A stretch of 64,000 nucleotides of DNA from Rhizophagus clarus (GCA_015698045.1 BLAL01000304.1:496001-560000); one strand, 5' to 3'. Counted from the first letter of the stretch, positions 50,294-63,099 are shown. A program made the numbers and translations. Notes: generated by a model from the letters alone, not told the origin.

Positions 50294-51428
50294 AATAAGG
50301 CGTGAATCTAGATAATTATGCGTATATAAAATCACCAATGGGTATATTGGGTGTATAGAATTATAATACTATTTAATAATAGAATTTACATATTTAATTA
50401 ATAATAAGGATTTTCTTATTTCTTGATTTACGTGTTTGTTAATAATAGGAATTTTAATAATAGGACAATGCTGACCAAATAAAATCAGTTTATAGGCTCA
50501 TCATGTTTATCAATAATAAAAAGTTTCATGTTTGCACAATAATAAACTTTAAGAATTTACCCGAATCTTTGTGTTGTAAAAATTGCTGCAATTATCCAGG
50601 TTTAACGCGATGTGATCTGCTATGACTTCTTTTTTGATGGTATAATAATCAAAGCAGAAATCTTAATCAGCTGGAACGAAAATCGTGAATTAAAATAATA
50701 ATAATCAAAGAATTAAACCAGTATTAAAAGTTAAATATTAAAAATTCTCTCATAGTGAAAGTAAAAAGTGTTATCAGTAAATTAAAGAATTTAATTCCGA
50801 TCCGCCTTAATAAAAAAAAGCATTTTTTACATCTCGCGCGTGGAATAAGTTTCCACCCATTTCACAAACAGAAATATCATAAATATAATATTTTCCTTCA
50901 TTTTATAAAACTTTTTGGCAAGTATGCCTTGCCATACATAACCATATTTTTGTAACTGGTTTTCTTCAACTTTCACTTGTGTTTAATAATAAAAATATTT
51001 CAAATATGTCTTTAAAAACAACTTTAAAAAGCTAAAAATTATATGCATTTAATGTAAATAACACAATATAGTAAAATGAAATATTGAAATTTCGTATATT
51101 TTAAGGTGTAAACGCGTGTATAGTAAACTCATTATTTTGCGTATGAATGTATTTTTTTTTTTTCAGTATATCATATGACTTTTATTTATAGTCAATATGT
51201 CGTCTATGAGATATCCTTTTTTGAAGTTTGTGTTCTAGCACAAAATCGGCAAATTTAACCCCGAATTTTATTAGTAACGTAGTGCCAATTTTAGGTGGAT
51301 CGGCAATTAAAATGTTCAAGGATTGTACGTATGTAATTCATACAGATTTAAATTTTCGGAAGAGTTAGAGTCATGCTTATGAAATAGACTGGAAAAATAG
51401 AATTCAAAAATACAATACTTATAGATTG
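50294..51428. other. Gene-free spacer
   Basis: AT-rich, no supported gene. A 66-codon forward ORF at 50755-50955 has no recognised family. Confidence 0.4.
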
Positions 51429-51437
51429 ATGGAGAAT

Positions 51438-52047
51438 AAAGATGGTCATCGGTCCTAGAAGACCGCGGTCCTACGGTCCTATATCTTAAAAAGACGGACC
51501 GGTCCATCTTGGTGTAGGGCTGCGGTCTTCGGTCCTGTATCACATACAATAAGACCGTCGGTCTTTTTAAGGACCGCAGTCTTGTTAGGACCGATTGGTC
51601 TATTCTTTTTTTACAAATAAAAAACTTTTCCTTTTTTCCTTTATTTTTAAAAAAAAAATGAATGCAAATAAAAATTACCAAATTTCAAGGTGCATAAATA
51701 TATATAACTTAAAATATTTTAAATTAATGAATTAGGGTATTTTTTCGAAAAAATATAGGCGTATAAGTGGAGAAAATTGATTATCATTATTTTATTTGTT
51801 TGTGATTTCAAAATCGGTCGGTCTTTATATTTTTTTATAAAGATCTTTATTAAATTAATAGCTATATTTAATATATGAATCGTTTATTATATGAAGACCG
51901 ATATGAGGACCGGTCAGTCCTCGAGAACTCCTCGAAACCGGTCCTATTGCGCCACAAGAAAATGAAAGACCGCGGTCCGGTCCTACAAGTCCTGGGACCG
52001 GCCGCTCCAGGACCGAGTAGGACCGGTAGGACCGATGACCATCCTTA
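51438..52047. mobile_element. 610 bp inverted-repeat element rich in GGACCG motifs
   Basis: The ends (A)AAGATGGTCATCGGTCCTA and the complement of TAGGACCGATGACCATCCTTA are inverted copies with one gap. ATGGAGAAT flanks both sides (51429-51437 and 52048-52056), an 8-9 bp target duplication typical of hAT elements. Many GGACCG / CGGTCC copies in both orientations crowd the first and last 180 bp, and the middle is AT-rich. No transposase is present, so it is non-autonomous. The local GC content stands out strongly from its surroundings. Confidence 0.85.
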
Positions 52048-52056
52048 ATGGAGAAT

Positions 52057-53223
52057 GCTATGAAAGTTTAGTAGAAGATGAAGAAAACGTGAAAATGATT
52101 AAAATATATGAAAATTTAGGTATTGTTAAGTTTAGAATTGGAATCCGTATTGAAGAAATTTTGTAAAATAACTAAACGTCTATTTTATTTTCATTTTTTG
52201 TTAGTGGTAATTTAATTATTATATAATATTTTAAAAATGTTTATACCATATAATTATCTATAAAAAATTTAACCTGTAGTATACTGATTTTGCGATCACA
52301 CAAACTATAAATTAACTAAATTGGTCTGCTTTTATATAATGCGGTCATATCCTGATTAGACAACGTAAAAAATGAATTGCTTATTCATCATTATCATTTT
52401 ATTATCTAGTTGCCTGAAGCAACAATAATCCAGTTTATCGACATCAACCTAAGTTTCTTTAAGATTATCAATAACATTATTTGTTCTAATATTAACTGCA
52501 AAAAAAGATAATAAGTAAATTAAATATTTTGTTCTGAAACGAATAAATGATAAACAATTTTAACAGTAGTTATATTATTTCCATCATTCATTCATACCAA
52601 ATTGTAGCCTATGAACTTGTTAATTCTCATAAACTCTTGAAAATTTTTGAAAATATTTTTTGTTTAAATCAAGTTTGCTCGCTGAATTCTTGACATGCTT
52701 CTGCACGATCTAATCCATGAATCATGATCAGGTATTAATTAAAAGACATGCCGGCCCTGCTTGCTTGTACCTTACGAACATACTATGTGATTCTCAAACT
52801 CGAGTCATCATTTCTTGCGAACCTGAGGATCTGTCCTACAGTACCAGTCGTGTAATGTGGAGAGAGTCAAGTCTATTTTTACTATAACCTAAACGTTAAA
52901 TTCCATGAAACAATTGAAACATGCGTCAAATTCCACTTCAATAGCTCGTGCTTGTTAAAATTTTGCACATATGTAAAAACAATGAACATAATGTCACTTA
53001 AGTGTTGTTTATAAATTACAACATAGTTCATAATCTGTAGTCAAACCCATTATATACTAGTTCATAAAGAAATTTTATCAGATAACGATTCAAATATAAT
53101 TTTATAATATATCTCGGATTGGGTAAACTAAAATAATTTATTTATTGAGTAACATAAGCACCAAACATATGAATAAATCAAAAATTTTTAAAGCGTGTTA
53201 AAACTTTATTTCGAACATCATTA
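52057..53223. other. Spacer downstream of BTB-TLDc gene 1
   Basis: No supported gene. The right end is the 3' flank of the minus-strand gene at 53224. Confidence 0.4.
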
Positions 53224-54761
53224 TCAAATGCAAATATATTGCGATAATCTCTTTTTGATTTGAAATACTTCATAGTCATCAATAGAAAATTCATCCGTGG
53301 TTTCTCTTATCTTATTTTCGTAATAAGTACCTTCACACCAAATATTATCATAATTTGCACATTCATTTTCCTTAGAATTGTATATAATAATGTCATTACC
53401 AAAATATGGACCGTTTGTGCTTTTATAAAATAATGCAAATTCTGCATTTCTTACCTTACTAATAATTGCATCATTAATATTTTTATTTTTAAAAGAAAAA
53501 ATAAAACTTTCTTCAGTTTCGCCAAAAGAGCTGGAAGACTCCCATTTTAACGGATTATATCCACCAATAATTTCTTTTGTTTTCTTTATTTTAATAAAAG
53601 TAACAGTATTATGTTTTCCATCACATAATTCATGAAATTTTTTAGGAGTAAATCCATCTCGGCTTCCTCTTAATAATAATTCAAATTTGTATTCATCTAT
53701 ATGAGCAAATTTGTTATTAGTTACTTTATTAGTCCAACTTAAAATAGTTGAAGCAATATTAGCATCAACGATTCGTGAATCAATAATTTGATCAGTATTT
53801 TCAAGTGGTGATGATCGGGAGATAATATTTCTAGGACGTAAAGTGTTATAAGTTGATACACTATCAGGATCCAAGTAAAAATTTAATAAATCTTCATAGA
53901 ATTGATTCTTTAAAAGTTTTTGATATGGTCGAACTTTATATGAAAATTCTTTGGATGATAAACAGAAAAATCTAACTAAAGGTAAACAATTTTGTAGAGT
54001 AACCTTCATTTTTTTAAAATCATCATCCGTCCAAGTAGCAGGATCTGGAATTAGAGTTGGATTTTGTGCAAGACCCCATTTTAAAACATGTTCCCATATT
54101 TCAATCTCTTTCATTTGTAAATCATCCCTTTTAATAAGTGAAATTAAAGATTTTTCAGAGAGTGAAGCAAAATCAAATGATTTAAATATCTTTTCAGGAG
54201 ATTTAACCATTAAATTTGTACAAAATTCTTGAAGTTCTAATAAATTATTAGATTGTGAACTTATTTGTTGAGTGAATTCAAAATGTTGTTCCATCCACTC
54301 TGAATTATTTTCAATCAAATATTTTTGTAAATAATTAACTAGTTCTTGAAGACAAAGTTTATCTGCTGCTGCTAGAATTTTGAGAAAGTTTAGAGTGTCT
54401 TGTCCGTTTAACGAAAGAATACCACCGTAAATATATCTGCAATATACAACGGAAAAAATTTAGCAAATATTGGAATTTCTTATATAATATATTAAATTTA
54501 TAACTTACTCTAAAATGATTTGAAATATTTCCGGTGAAATATTTGGTAATTTAATATGAACTAAAAAGTTATCGTATTTCTTTTTATTGGAAGCCAAATT
54601 TCGTCGTAAGTATGGAGAACGGTAACACAAAATGTTCATGTGAGCACGAAATATTTTTATGTCAGGATCTTCACCAACTTCAATTGTAACATCATAATAT
54701 TCATCATCTTTTAATAATTCAATATAATTTTGACTTAATTTCGAAAAAAATTGGACTGACA

Positions 54762-54762
<1 letters not shown>
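53224..54762 (-). CDS. BTB-BACK-TLDc protein, copy 1
   Basis: Two exons, 54762-54509 and 54436-53224, joined in phase 2 (TTAGA|GTAAGT donor, TGCAG acceptor), 488 residues. Start MSVQFFSKLSQ. The BTB domain covers about residues 20-125 (DDEYYDVTIEVGED, FRAHMNILCYRSPYLRR), BACK about 128-235 (LQEFCTNLMVKSPEKIFKSF), and TLDc about 315-485 (FELLLRGSRDGFTPKKFHEL, IIGGYNPLKWESS, SFIFSFKN, GPYFGNDIII). Such proteins are abundant in Rhizophagus and are thought to act as Cullin-3 adaptor-like proteins, with TLDc of unclear role; the cellular target is unknown. The longest reading could start upstream at 54858, but the MS(V/A)QFFS start is shared with the paralogues. It is one of three intact same-strand copies. 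Confidence 0.93.
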
Positions 54763-54797
<35 letters not shown>

Positions 54798-54830
54798 GTT
54801 TGTTTAAATACGGAAGGCAATATTTATAAT
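54763..54830 (-). promoter_or_regulatory. Poly(dT)-poly(dA) leader and TATA-like element of BTB-TLDc copy 1
   Basis: Reading toward the gene: an ATTATAAATA box (54830-54821), then 17 T followed by about 18 A directly before the ATG. The same order occurs before copies 2 and 3. Homopolymer lengths may be imprecise in an assembly. A promoter role is inferred. Confidence 0.45.
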
Positions 54831-55882
54831 TATTTCGAATGAGACTAAATTTGTACATTGCATTAATATTGCATTATGCCAACCTGCGGCTTGTTTCACA
54901 ATTATCGTATCATCGTATCAGGTAATTTTATATTTAACCATTCCCGTAATCTTAATACCATGGATGTGAAATTTTTCATATATAAATAATTTTAACTAGT
55001 TGGAAAGTTCTACTAATACTTAAGTTAATTAGCTTAGTAGAGCTATTTACTGGGACCTTCTAACCATAATATAGATATTATAATCAACGTAAATTTACCG
55101 ACCAAATTGTTTTTAACTATAGATCAAGCGCACGCACGTTACACTTCAAATTTTTTATACAAAGGGTAATCTAAACGTTACAAATTTTTTTTAGTTATAT
55201 AGATTATAAAGATTACTTATAAGATTATAAAATTTTCATGTAAATGTTTAATTATATATATGAATATTTATAATGTAAATATCATGGCTTTCATTTTACG
55301 ATATTATCTTATTTTGCAACAATAATTGTATTACTGATATTTACAAGCTTGTAAGCCATTAAATTTACAGAATTGCTAAGCTACAATCTTAATTATTCCT
55401 ACTCAGGTGAAATATATAAACAGAGAGTTTTAAAAGCACAAGACCAAATTTTCTATCCGCTTAGGCGAGTTATATAAAAAAAAATTTAAAATGATTTTTT
55501 TTTAATTATAAGTGCGATCTAAAAAAAAATCATTTAAAAAAAAATTTGTGAGACCTATTATTAAACAAAAAAAAAATATATCAAAAATAAATTTGTGCGA
55601 TCTATATTAAGAAAATCTTACATTCCGTAGTACTAATTAGGTGTTAATGACCAAAGTAAATAATATTGTCAGGAATCTCAACCTATTATTGTTGGAACAG
55701 ATCTGTCGGTCATGGCTCCTCTTGCTTACAAGGTAACTATACGTGATAGAACTACATGCGAAGAATCATATCCATAACAATGGAATTACTAAAAAAGATT
55801 ATACGAAAATAATACATAAATAGACAAGGTGAATCAAAATATATTTTTTTATTTTGAACAAATTCCAAAGATACTGAAATTA
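54831..55882. other. Spacer between BTB-TLDc copies 1 and 2
   Basis: AT-rich, no gene seen. The left part is the upstream region shared with the other copies. Confidence 0.4.
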
Positions 55883-57373
55883 TCACTTTTTGATTTGAAA
55901 TATTTCATAGTCATACATAGAAAGTTTATTCGTAGTTGCTCTTATCTCTTTTTCATAATAATACTTTCTGTACCAAATATTATTATAATCTTTAAGCTCG
56001 TGAGAACTATATATAATAATGTCACTACCAAAAAAAGGACCATTTGTACGACTATAATTTAATGCATATTTCGTATTTTTTACTTTAGTAATAATTGCAT
56101 TTTTAATATTTTTATTTTTAAAAGAAAAAATAAAACTTTCTTTAGTTTCACCCCAAGTATCAGAGGATTCCCATGTTAAAGGATTATATCCGCCGATAAT
56201 TTCTTCTGTTCCCTTTATTTTAATAAAAGTAACAGTATTATATTTTCCATCACATAATTCATGAAATTTTTTAGGAGTAAACCCATCTCTGCTTCCTCTT
56301 AATAATAATTCAAATTTATATTCATTCATATGAGCAAATTTGTTATCAACTGTTTTATTAATCCAGTTTAAAATAGTTGAAGCGATACTAGCATTGACGA
56401 TTTGCGAATCAATAATCTGAGCGGTTGATGATAATATTTTTCTAGGGCGTATAATGTTATAAGTTGATACACTATCAGGATCCAAGTAATAATTTAATAA
56501 ATCTTCATAGAGTTCATTATTTAAGAGTTTTTGATATGGTCGAACTTTATATGAAAATTCTTTAGATGATAAATAGAAAAATCTAACAAAAGGTAAACAA
56601 TTTTGTAGAGTAACTTTCATATTTTTGAAATCATCATCCGTCCAAGTAATAGGATCTGGAATTAAAGTTGGATTCTGTGCAAGACCCCATTTTAAAACAT
56701 TTTCCCATATTTCAATCTCTTGCATTTGTAAGTCATCTCTTTTAATAAGTGAAATTAGGGATTTCTCAGAAAGTAAAGCAAAATCAAATGATTTAAATAT
56801 TTTTTCAGGTGACTGAACCATTAAATTTGTACAAAATTCTTGAAGCTCTAACAAGTTATTAGATTGTGAACTTATTTGTTGAGTAAATTCAAAATGTTGT
56901 TCCATCCAATCTGAATTATTTTCAATCAAATATTTTTGCAAATAATTAACCAGTTCTTGAAGACAAAGTTTATCTGCAGCCGCTAAAATTTTGAGAAAGT
57001 TTAAAGTGTCCTGATCGTCTAACGAAAGAATACCACCATAAATATATCTACAATATATAACAAAAAAAATTTAGCAAATATTGGAATTTCTTATGTTATG
57101 TATTAAATTTACAACTCACTCTAAAACAATTTGAAATATTTCCGGTGAAATATTTGGTAATTTAATATGAACTAAAAAGGTATCGTTTTTCTTTTTATTG
57201 GAAGTCAAAGTTCGTCGTAAGTATGGAGAACGGTAACACAAAATGTTCATGTGAGCACGAAATATTTTTACGTCAGGATCTTCACCGACTTCAACTGTAA
57301 CATCATAATATTCGTCATCTTTCAATAATTCAATATAATTTTGACTTAATTTCGAAAAAAACTGCGCTGACAT
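55883..57373 (-). CDS. BTB-BACK-TLDc protein, copy 2
   Basis: Exons 57373-57120 and 57047-55883 with a phase 2 junction (TTAGA|GTGAGT, TAG acceptor), 472 residues. Start MSAQFFSKLSQ. Domain order is as in copy 1: BTB, BACK (WMEQHFEFTQQIS, EKIFKSFDFALLSEKS) and TLDc (LLLRGSRDGFTPKKFHELCD, IIGGYNPLTWESSDTWGE, RTNGPFFGSDIIIY). It is closer to copy 3 than to copy 1 across the BTB/BACK part and the intron. It lacks the short SRSSPLEN insert that copy 1 has before TLDc. The stop at 55883 makes it a little shorter than copy 1 at the C-terminus. Confidence 0.93.
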
Positions 57374-57470
57374 TTTTTTTTTTTAAAAAAAAAAAAGAAA
57401 AGAAAAAAAAATGAAAACAAAAAAAAAAAAAAATTTAGCAGTTAAATATATAAGGCAATATTATAATTAT
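57374..57470 (-). promoter_or_regulatory. Poly(dT)-poly(dA) leader and AT-box of BTB-TLDc copy 2
   Basis: On the minus strand an AATTATAATATT box (about 57468-57457) precedes an A-rich stretch, then 12 A-T pairs and poly-A directly before the ATG. This matches the arrangement of copies 1 and 3. Confidence 0.4.
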
Positions 57471-58099
57471 TTCGGGTTAGACTAAATTTGTCATTGCACT
57501 TACGTTACCTGCTAGGGATGGTTAGGTCGGTCTTAATCCGGTCTTGGTCCTGGGACCTATAAATCCTATTGAACGGGAGAGCAAGTCCTAGGACTTGGGT
57601 CTTATTAAGTCCGGTCCTGAACCTGGTCCCAGGAAATGGTCCTGGATTAAATTATTTATAAATTTTGTTGTATAAAAATTGAAGTTTATAGCATAATAAT
57701 AACAAGAATATGTTTTTTGCATTCATATGACGATTTTATAGCTTTTTTTTTCATTTTGTTATCAAGCAATTTAAGGGAATAAATGATTGTAAACACAAAA
57801 TTTTAGTTATAACGTTTATTATTTATTAAACCTTAATTAGTTAGAATTATCGAGTATATGACTAAAGCCACACCTTTTTCTCCATTGTTATCTATTTAAC
57901 TCTTTAGCGCATAATGACGCCCATGCAGTTCCTGGTTACAGGCGATTTCGAGTTTTTATAATCGTATTTCCGGCAGCAGAGAATGCTAATTTTGAAATAA
58001 TAAATACAAAAATTAAATTAAAACTATAAATTATTTGAAATTTTGGATTATTTCCAATGAATTGTTATAAAGATGTTGAGTTATTTTTTGTCAAGTGCC

Positions 58100-59640
58100 A
58101 TCTATTATGCAATAAACTTACCCTGTTCACATGCAACACTTGTGATTGTATTGCCAAATAATCTCTCGCTATTAATGAGAGTGCTGGAAATTCAGCGGAG
58201 TGACCAGAGTAGTACTTCTACGTTCTCATCACAAGGCAATGCTAGGTATCGTTCTATTTCTGTGAAATCAGGATTATTTGAAGGTGGGCTTCAGCTCGTG
58301 CTGTTTCAGCGCAGTAGTTCCGCCTAAATGCCGTTTCTTTAGTTTGTAGAAATATTCTCTTCCTGATGTATTATTATTTTCATTAGGAATGAAAGTTCGT
58401 GATTGTGGAACTTTATTATAATAAAAGGAATATTTTTCTTTTAAGGTATTAATCACTTTTGTTGTTAGTTCGCATAATTCAAAGAGGGTAATTTTGTTCC
58501 GTGGATTCAAGATTGTAGCAATCGTAGTTGCATAATCAAGAATCGTCCAGTATTCCTCTATCTTTTGATTTATTAAATCGGCTAATATAACCACTTTCCA
58601 TACAGTGTTTCAGATGATCCCAAATCTCGTTAAAATAGAATTATACATTGACAATGGTTGGATATTTAGAACCTTAAAGATTTTGGTGGCTCTTCCAAGT
58701 TGTTTTAAAATGATCATTGTTTTCTGCAATTAAATTTATTAAAAATACAGTAACAATGGAAATAAGTGATTAATTATATTGATTAAATTTTATTGGTTTT
58801 TTAAAATAAATTTATTAATTTACATTAACTGTTAAATAAAATTCAGGTGCATCTATCCTTACTACCATTAGCCTGCATTTTTACGCTTTTGCTATTTTAC
58901 CATGCTATAGAGGATGGCATTAAATCTCATACGTTTTCATATTTAATTGCAAGCATCTTTAATATCATCTCTATTCATTGAAATTTACAAAGCATATAAT
59001 AGGTGGAGTTACACCTTGTTTCTACATCAACTTCAGGCTGAAGATATTTGATTTTTTCCATAGAATATACCGTATAGCGCTGCATACAGTACCCCCGGTA
59101 CTATTCAAGAAAGCCAGCCTAGATTGAATAGTACCGGGGGTACTGTATGCAGCGCTATACGGTAAATCGCGTAAATCATTACATAACAAAATCGAATTCT
59201 TGATCTTCAATATCAACTTACGCATGTTAAGAATTTCTTCTCCATCTCTTGTTTAGCTGCAAGGTTAAAAATATTTGCTGAGCAGCGGTAATGATTAAAA
59301 GAAAAACTTCGTCTAAAGCCCTCTCTAATTCTTTTAATAACTTTTGACCACATAATAACATCGCAGACTCATTATTGTTGGTGAATGCTAGAGCTTTACT
59401 CACGAAATTAAACTCTCGCAAAGAACACTATTAAGCACAGTTGCCATGTTAATTACTGTGTGACGAGTTTTAAATGGAATAATGTCAAGTAAAAAAAAAA
59501 AATGCTAAAAGGTCCAATTTTTGTCAACATAATGAATAAACCAAGATACACTTCACTGTTTAATGTTAACGTCCACATATCTGCGATAAAGAGGCTTTTC
59601 GGGTATTTTTAATATATCATAACGAATATTAGACATTATT
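58100..59640 (-). pseudogene. hAT-family transposase relic
   Basis: Minus-strand pieces in several frames follow the order of a hAT transposase: LDIIPFKTRHTVINMA, then ALAFTNNNESAMLLCGQKLL (RNase H-like core), ILKIKNSILLCNDLRDL, VDVETRCNSTYYMLCKFQ, IEEYWTILDYATTIATILNP, and the C-terminal dimerisation region TEIERYLALPCDENVEVLLW, then HSAEFPALSLIARDYLAIQ and TSVACEQ. There are several frameshifts and stops, and a 95 bp palindrome is inserted after LRDL. The element cannot make an intact transposase. Confidence 0.85.
59069..59163. mobile_element. 95 bp perfect-hairpin MITE inserted in the hAT relic
   Basis: Arms 59069-59108 (ACCGTATAGCGCTGCATACA and onward) and 59124-59163 are exact 40 bp reverse complements around a 15 bp loop. 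TA lies at both ends, as for a TA-targeting element. It interrupts the transposase relic between its LRDL and TRCNSTYYML parts, so it arrived after the hAT element. Zero arm mismatches imply recent insertion. Confidence 0.88.
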
Positions 59641-60450
59641 TGTCGAACTCTTGGACTATCTTTTCTTTAATTTGGTAACGGTCAGGAACTTTATAGTGAA
59701 GATCAAAAACATTTATCATATTGATAAAATTTTCATTCTCCATAACACTGATCACCAATTACAACTGTGTTGTCCCGCTCTGATTTCTCTTTTCAGTCCA
59801 AGGATCCTTATATTTAAATCTAAAATTGTTTGCTTTCGAACTTTTTTGATTACTATACAGTGTCTCAGTTAATGCCATTCAATACTAGAGTTTCCTGACC
59901 TAATAGAAATCACGTAACCACACATATTTCCGTATTGAAGCAGTTCTCAGGCTCGTCTATTTCGTCATTTATGTCATCGATATTTGGAACAAACGTGTCA
60001 TCTGAACTGTTAAAAGAACTGCCCATTACTACGTGATATGTGTTAATATTTATAGCAATATGCCGATATGTCGCTACTAAAATTCTAACATTTCTGAAAT
60101 TCTATTGGATAGGACTTTTTAGGCTAAATCCGGACCTAAAGATCTGTGGATTTGTTTCATCATCAGTTAATCAGTACTGTATGTAATGTTGCACTCAATT
60201 CTTCAATTTGGACATTATCTATAATTATCTTTGCTTCAAGACCGTGTCAAATCTACAGTTTCCGAAACGTTCATCCGTGGTGCGTTTCCGGAATGATAAC
60301 ATCCCTATTTTTTTGGCACGGAATATATTTCTGCTTCTTACCATTTAATATTAATAAACGTTTAATTCTTAGTTTTTCACCAGTCCTATCGCTGTAACAT
60401 CCTCTTTTTTATTACTTCGGTATATTAAAAAATAGTATCATATTACGTGC

Positions 60451-61481
60451 TTCTGCAGCATATCTTTTTTTTTCCTTCTGGTCGACCTTCTTCAACCTTC
60501 TTCCATTTTCTTCTAACTTTTTTTCAAATATTTTATCTTTTCATCTTCTTTTGTACGATTAAATCCTTATGTTCATTGTCATTTTCCATTTTCTTTATAG
60601 TCACAGCATTTTCTTTATATTTTACCTCGCCTTACGCAACTCATCGCTATAAATAAAACAATAATGAAATACTATATCATACACGCGAAAATTTTTTTTT
60701 AAAGTTAATTATTGATATTAAATATAGAAAATAAAAACAATTGTATAAGAATGCTAGTCCGTACCGAGTTTCCAAATGCAAGTCCTACCATAACTAATAA
60801 ATGTTTACTATCAAATTGATTTTCACAATCAATTAAATTCGGATTATAAAAAAAAACACTCCATGTAGAAAGGTTTTCTTTAAAAATTATTAAAATTCTT
60901 TTTGAAGCATAAAAATAAGTTTACTGAAGTTTACTGACTATGAGATAATTGATAACGCACTAAAATTTTTTTTAATCTTTAAGCAGCTCACATTTCTGAT
61001 TTGTTTGGGCGATTTAAAGTCATTTAACATTATACTTGAGTGGACAGAAAAATTTGAATTAGAGCTTTTTAAAATCATGTATTTATATATTTTTTAAACT
61101 ATTAAGTGGAAATAGTGAGAATGCGGATTTATTTTGAACATAATGTTATAGCAAATAATAAATCCTTAAATTATTGCCGATAAATTTGCAATTCTGATAA
61201 TTCGATTGCTACAAGTCTGTAAGATTAGTAATAGAAATATTTTAATATATTTGGCCAGGTCACCGGGAATGAATACTTATAAAATGAAAATCAAGAAAAT
61301 TTTTTTTAATCTTCTTTAGAATAGTTTATTAAATAAGTAAATATAATAAAAATTAAAAATATACAGTATATTTAAAAAATTTCTTTAAAATTATATTTAC
61401 GTATTGGATATTATTTTCACGTAAATTTTTTTAAGCATTTCAACCAATATTTTTTGGTTTAAATAATGTTGTATACTGTAA
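60451..61481. other. Spacer downstream of BTB-TLDc copy 3
   Basis: No supported gene. AT-rich; it includes the uncertain right end of the hAT element. Confidence 0.4.
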
Positions 61482-62978
61482 TTAATTCTTTTTGATTTGA
61501 AATACTTCATAATCATCCATAGAAAATTTATCCTCAGTTTCTCTTATCTTTTTTTCATAATGATACTTTCGACACCAAATATTATTGTAATTTGTGTATT
61601 CATTGTTAGAATTGTATATAATAATGTCACCACCAAAAAAAGGACCACTTGTACGACTATAATTTAATGCACGTTTCGTATTTTTTACTTTAGTAATAAT
61701 TGCATTTTTAATATTTTTATTTTTAAAAGAAAAAATAAAACTATCTGTAGTTTCACCCCAAGTATCAGAGGATTCCCATGTTAAAGGATTATATCCACCA
61801 ATAATTTCATCTGTTCCCTTTATTTTAATAAAAGTAATAGTATTATGTTTTCCATCACATAATTCATGAAATTTTTTAGGAGTAAATCCATCTCGGCTTC
61901 CACTTAATAATAATTCAAATTTATATTCATTTATATGAACAGATTTGTTATCAACTGTTTTATTAATCCAGTTTAAAATAGTTGAAGTGGTACTAGCATC
62001 AACGATTTGCGAATCAATAATTTGAACGATTGATGATATTATTTTTCTTGGGCTTAAAGTGTTATAAGTTGATACACTATCAGGATCCAAGTAAGAATTT
62101 AATAAATCTTCATAGAATTGGCTAGTTAAGAGTTTTCGATATGGTCGAACTTTATATGAAAATTCTTTAGATGATAAACAGAAAAATCTAACTAAAGGTA
62201 AACAATTTTGTAGAGTACTTTTCATCTTCTCGAAATCATCATTTGTCCAAGTAGCAGGATCTGGAATTAGAGTTGGATTTTGTGCGAGACCCCATTTTAA
62301 AACATTTTCCCATATTTCAATCTCTTTCATTTGTAAATCATCTCTTTTAATAAGTGAAATTAGGGATTTCTCAGAAAGTAAAGCAAAATCAAATGATTTA
62401 AATATTTTTTCAGGTGACTGAACCATTAAATTTGTACAAAATTCTTGAAGCTCTAACAAGTTATTAGATTGTGAACTTATTTGTTGAGTAAATTCAAAAT
62501 GTTGTTCCATCCAATCTGAATTATTTTCAATCAAATATTTTTGCAAATAATTAACCAGTTCTTGAAGACAAAGTTTATCTGCAGCCGCTAAAATTTTGAG
62601 AAAGTTTAAAGTGTCCTGATCGTCTAACGAAAGAATACCACCATAAATATATCTACAATATATAACAAAAAAAATTTAGCAAATATTGGAATTTCTTATG
62701 TTATGTATTAAATTTACAACTCACTCTAAAACAATTTGAAATATTTCCGGTGAAATATTTGGTAATTTAATATGAACTAAAAAGTTATCGTTTTTCTTTT
62801 TATTGGAAGCCAAATTTCGTCGTAAATATGGAGAACGGTAACACAAAATGTTCATGTGAGCACGAAATATTTTTACGTCAGGATCCTCACCGACTTCAAC
62901 TGTAACATCATAATATTCATCATCTTTTAACAATTCAATATAATTTTGACTTAATTTCGAAAAAAATTGGGCAAACAT
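61482..62978 (-). CDS. BTB-BACK-TLDc protein, copy 3
   Basis: Exons 62978-62725 and 62652-61482, phase 2 junction as in copies 1 and 2, 474 residues. Start MFAQFFSKLSQ (Phe in place of Ser at position 2). BTB (DDEYYDVTVEVGEDPDVKIF), BACK, and TLDc (LLLSGSRDGFTPKKFHELCD, IIGGYNPLTWESSDTWGE, GPFFGGDIIIYNS) are all complete. The intron and the first half of exon 2 are almost identical to copy 2, while the last part of the C-terminus (EDKFSMDDYEVFQIKKN) is nearer copy 1, hinting at gene conversion. Confidence 0.93.
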
Positions 62979-63062
62979 TTTTTTTTTTTTTTCCTTAAAA
63001 AAAAAAAAAATAGAAATGAAATGTAAAAATGAAGTTTAAATATGGAAAGACTATTTATAATT
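62979..63062 (-). promoter_or_regulatory. Poly(dT)-poly(dA) leader and TATA-like element of BTB-TLDc copy 3
   Basis: On the minus strand an ATTATAAATAG box (about 63062-63052) is followed by about 14 T, AAGG, and about 14 A ending in the ATG. The arrangement repeats that of copies 1 and 2. Confidence 0.4.
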
Positions 63063-63099
63063 ATTCCGGATATGATCAAATTTGTACATTGCATTACGT

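Larger units (their letters stand above)
57512..60810 (-). mobile_element. Probable degraded hAT transposon
   Basis: The left boundary CTAGGGATGGTTAGGTCGGT, followed by GGTCC-type repeats up to about 57650, resembles a hAT terminus. It is reminiscent of the end of the 51438-52047 element. The interior carries the hAT transposase relic (58100-59640). The right end is uncertain: GTCCTACCAT near 60790 may be a decayed inverse of the left end. Between 59640 and 60450 short coding-like scraps on the minus strand may be the N-terminal part. Confidence 0.55.

Noticed and set aside
58073-58327. 84-codon forward ORF
   Set aside because: The opposite strand clearly reads the hAT dimerisation region, so this frame is a shadow.
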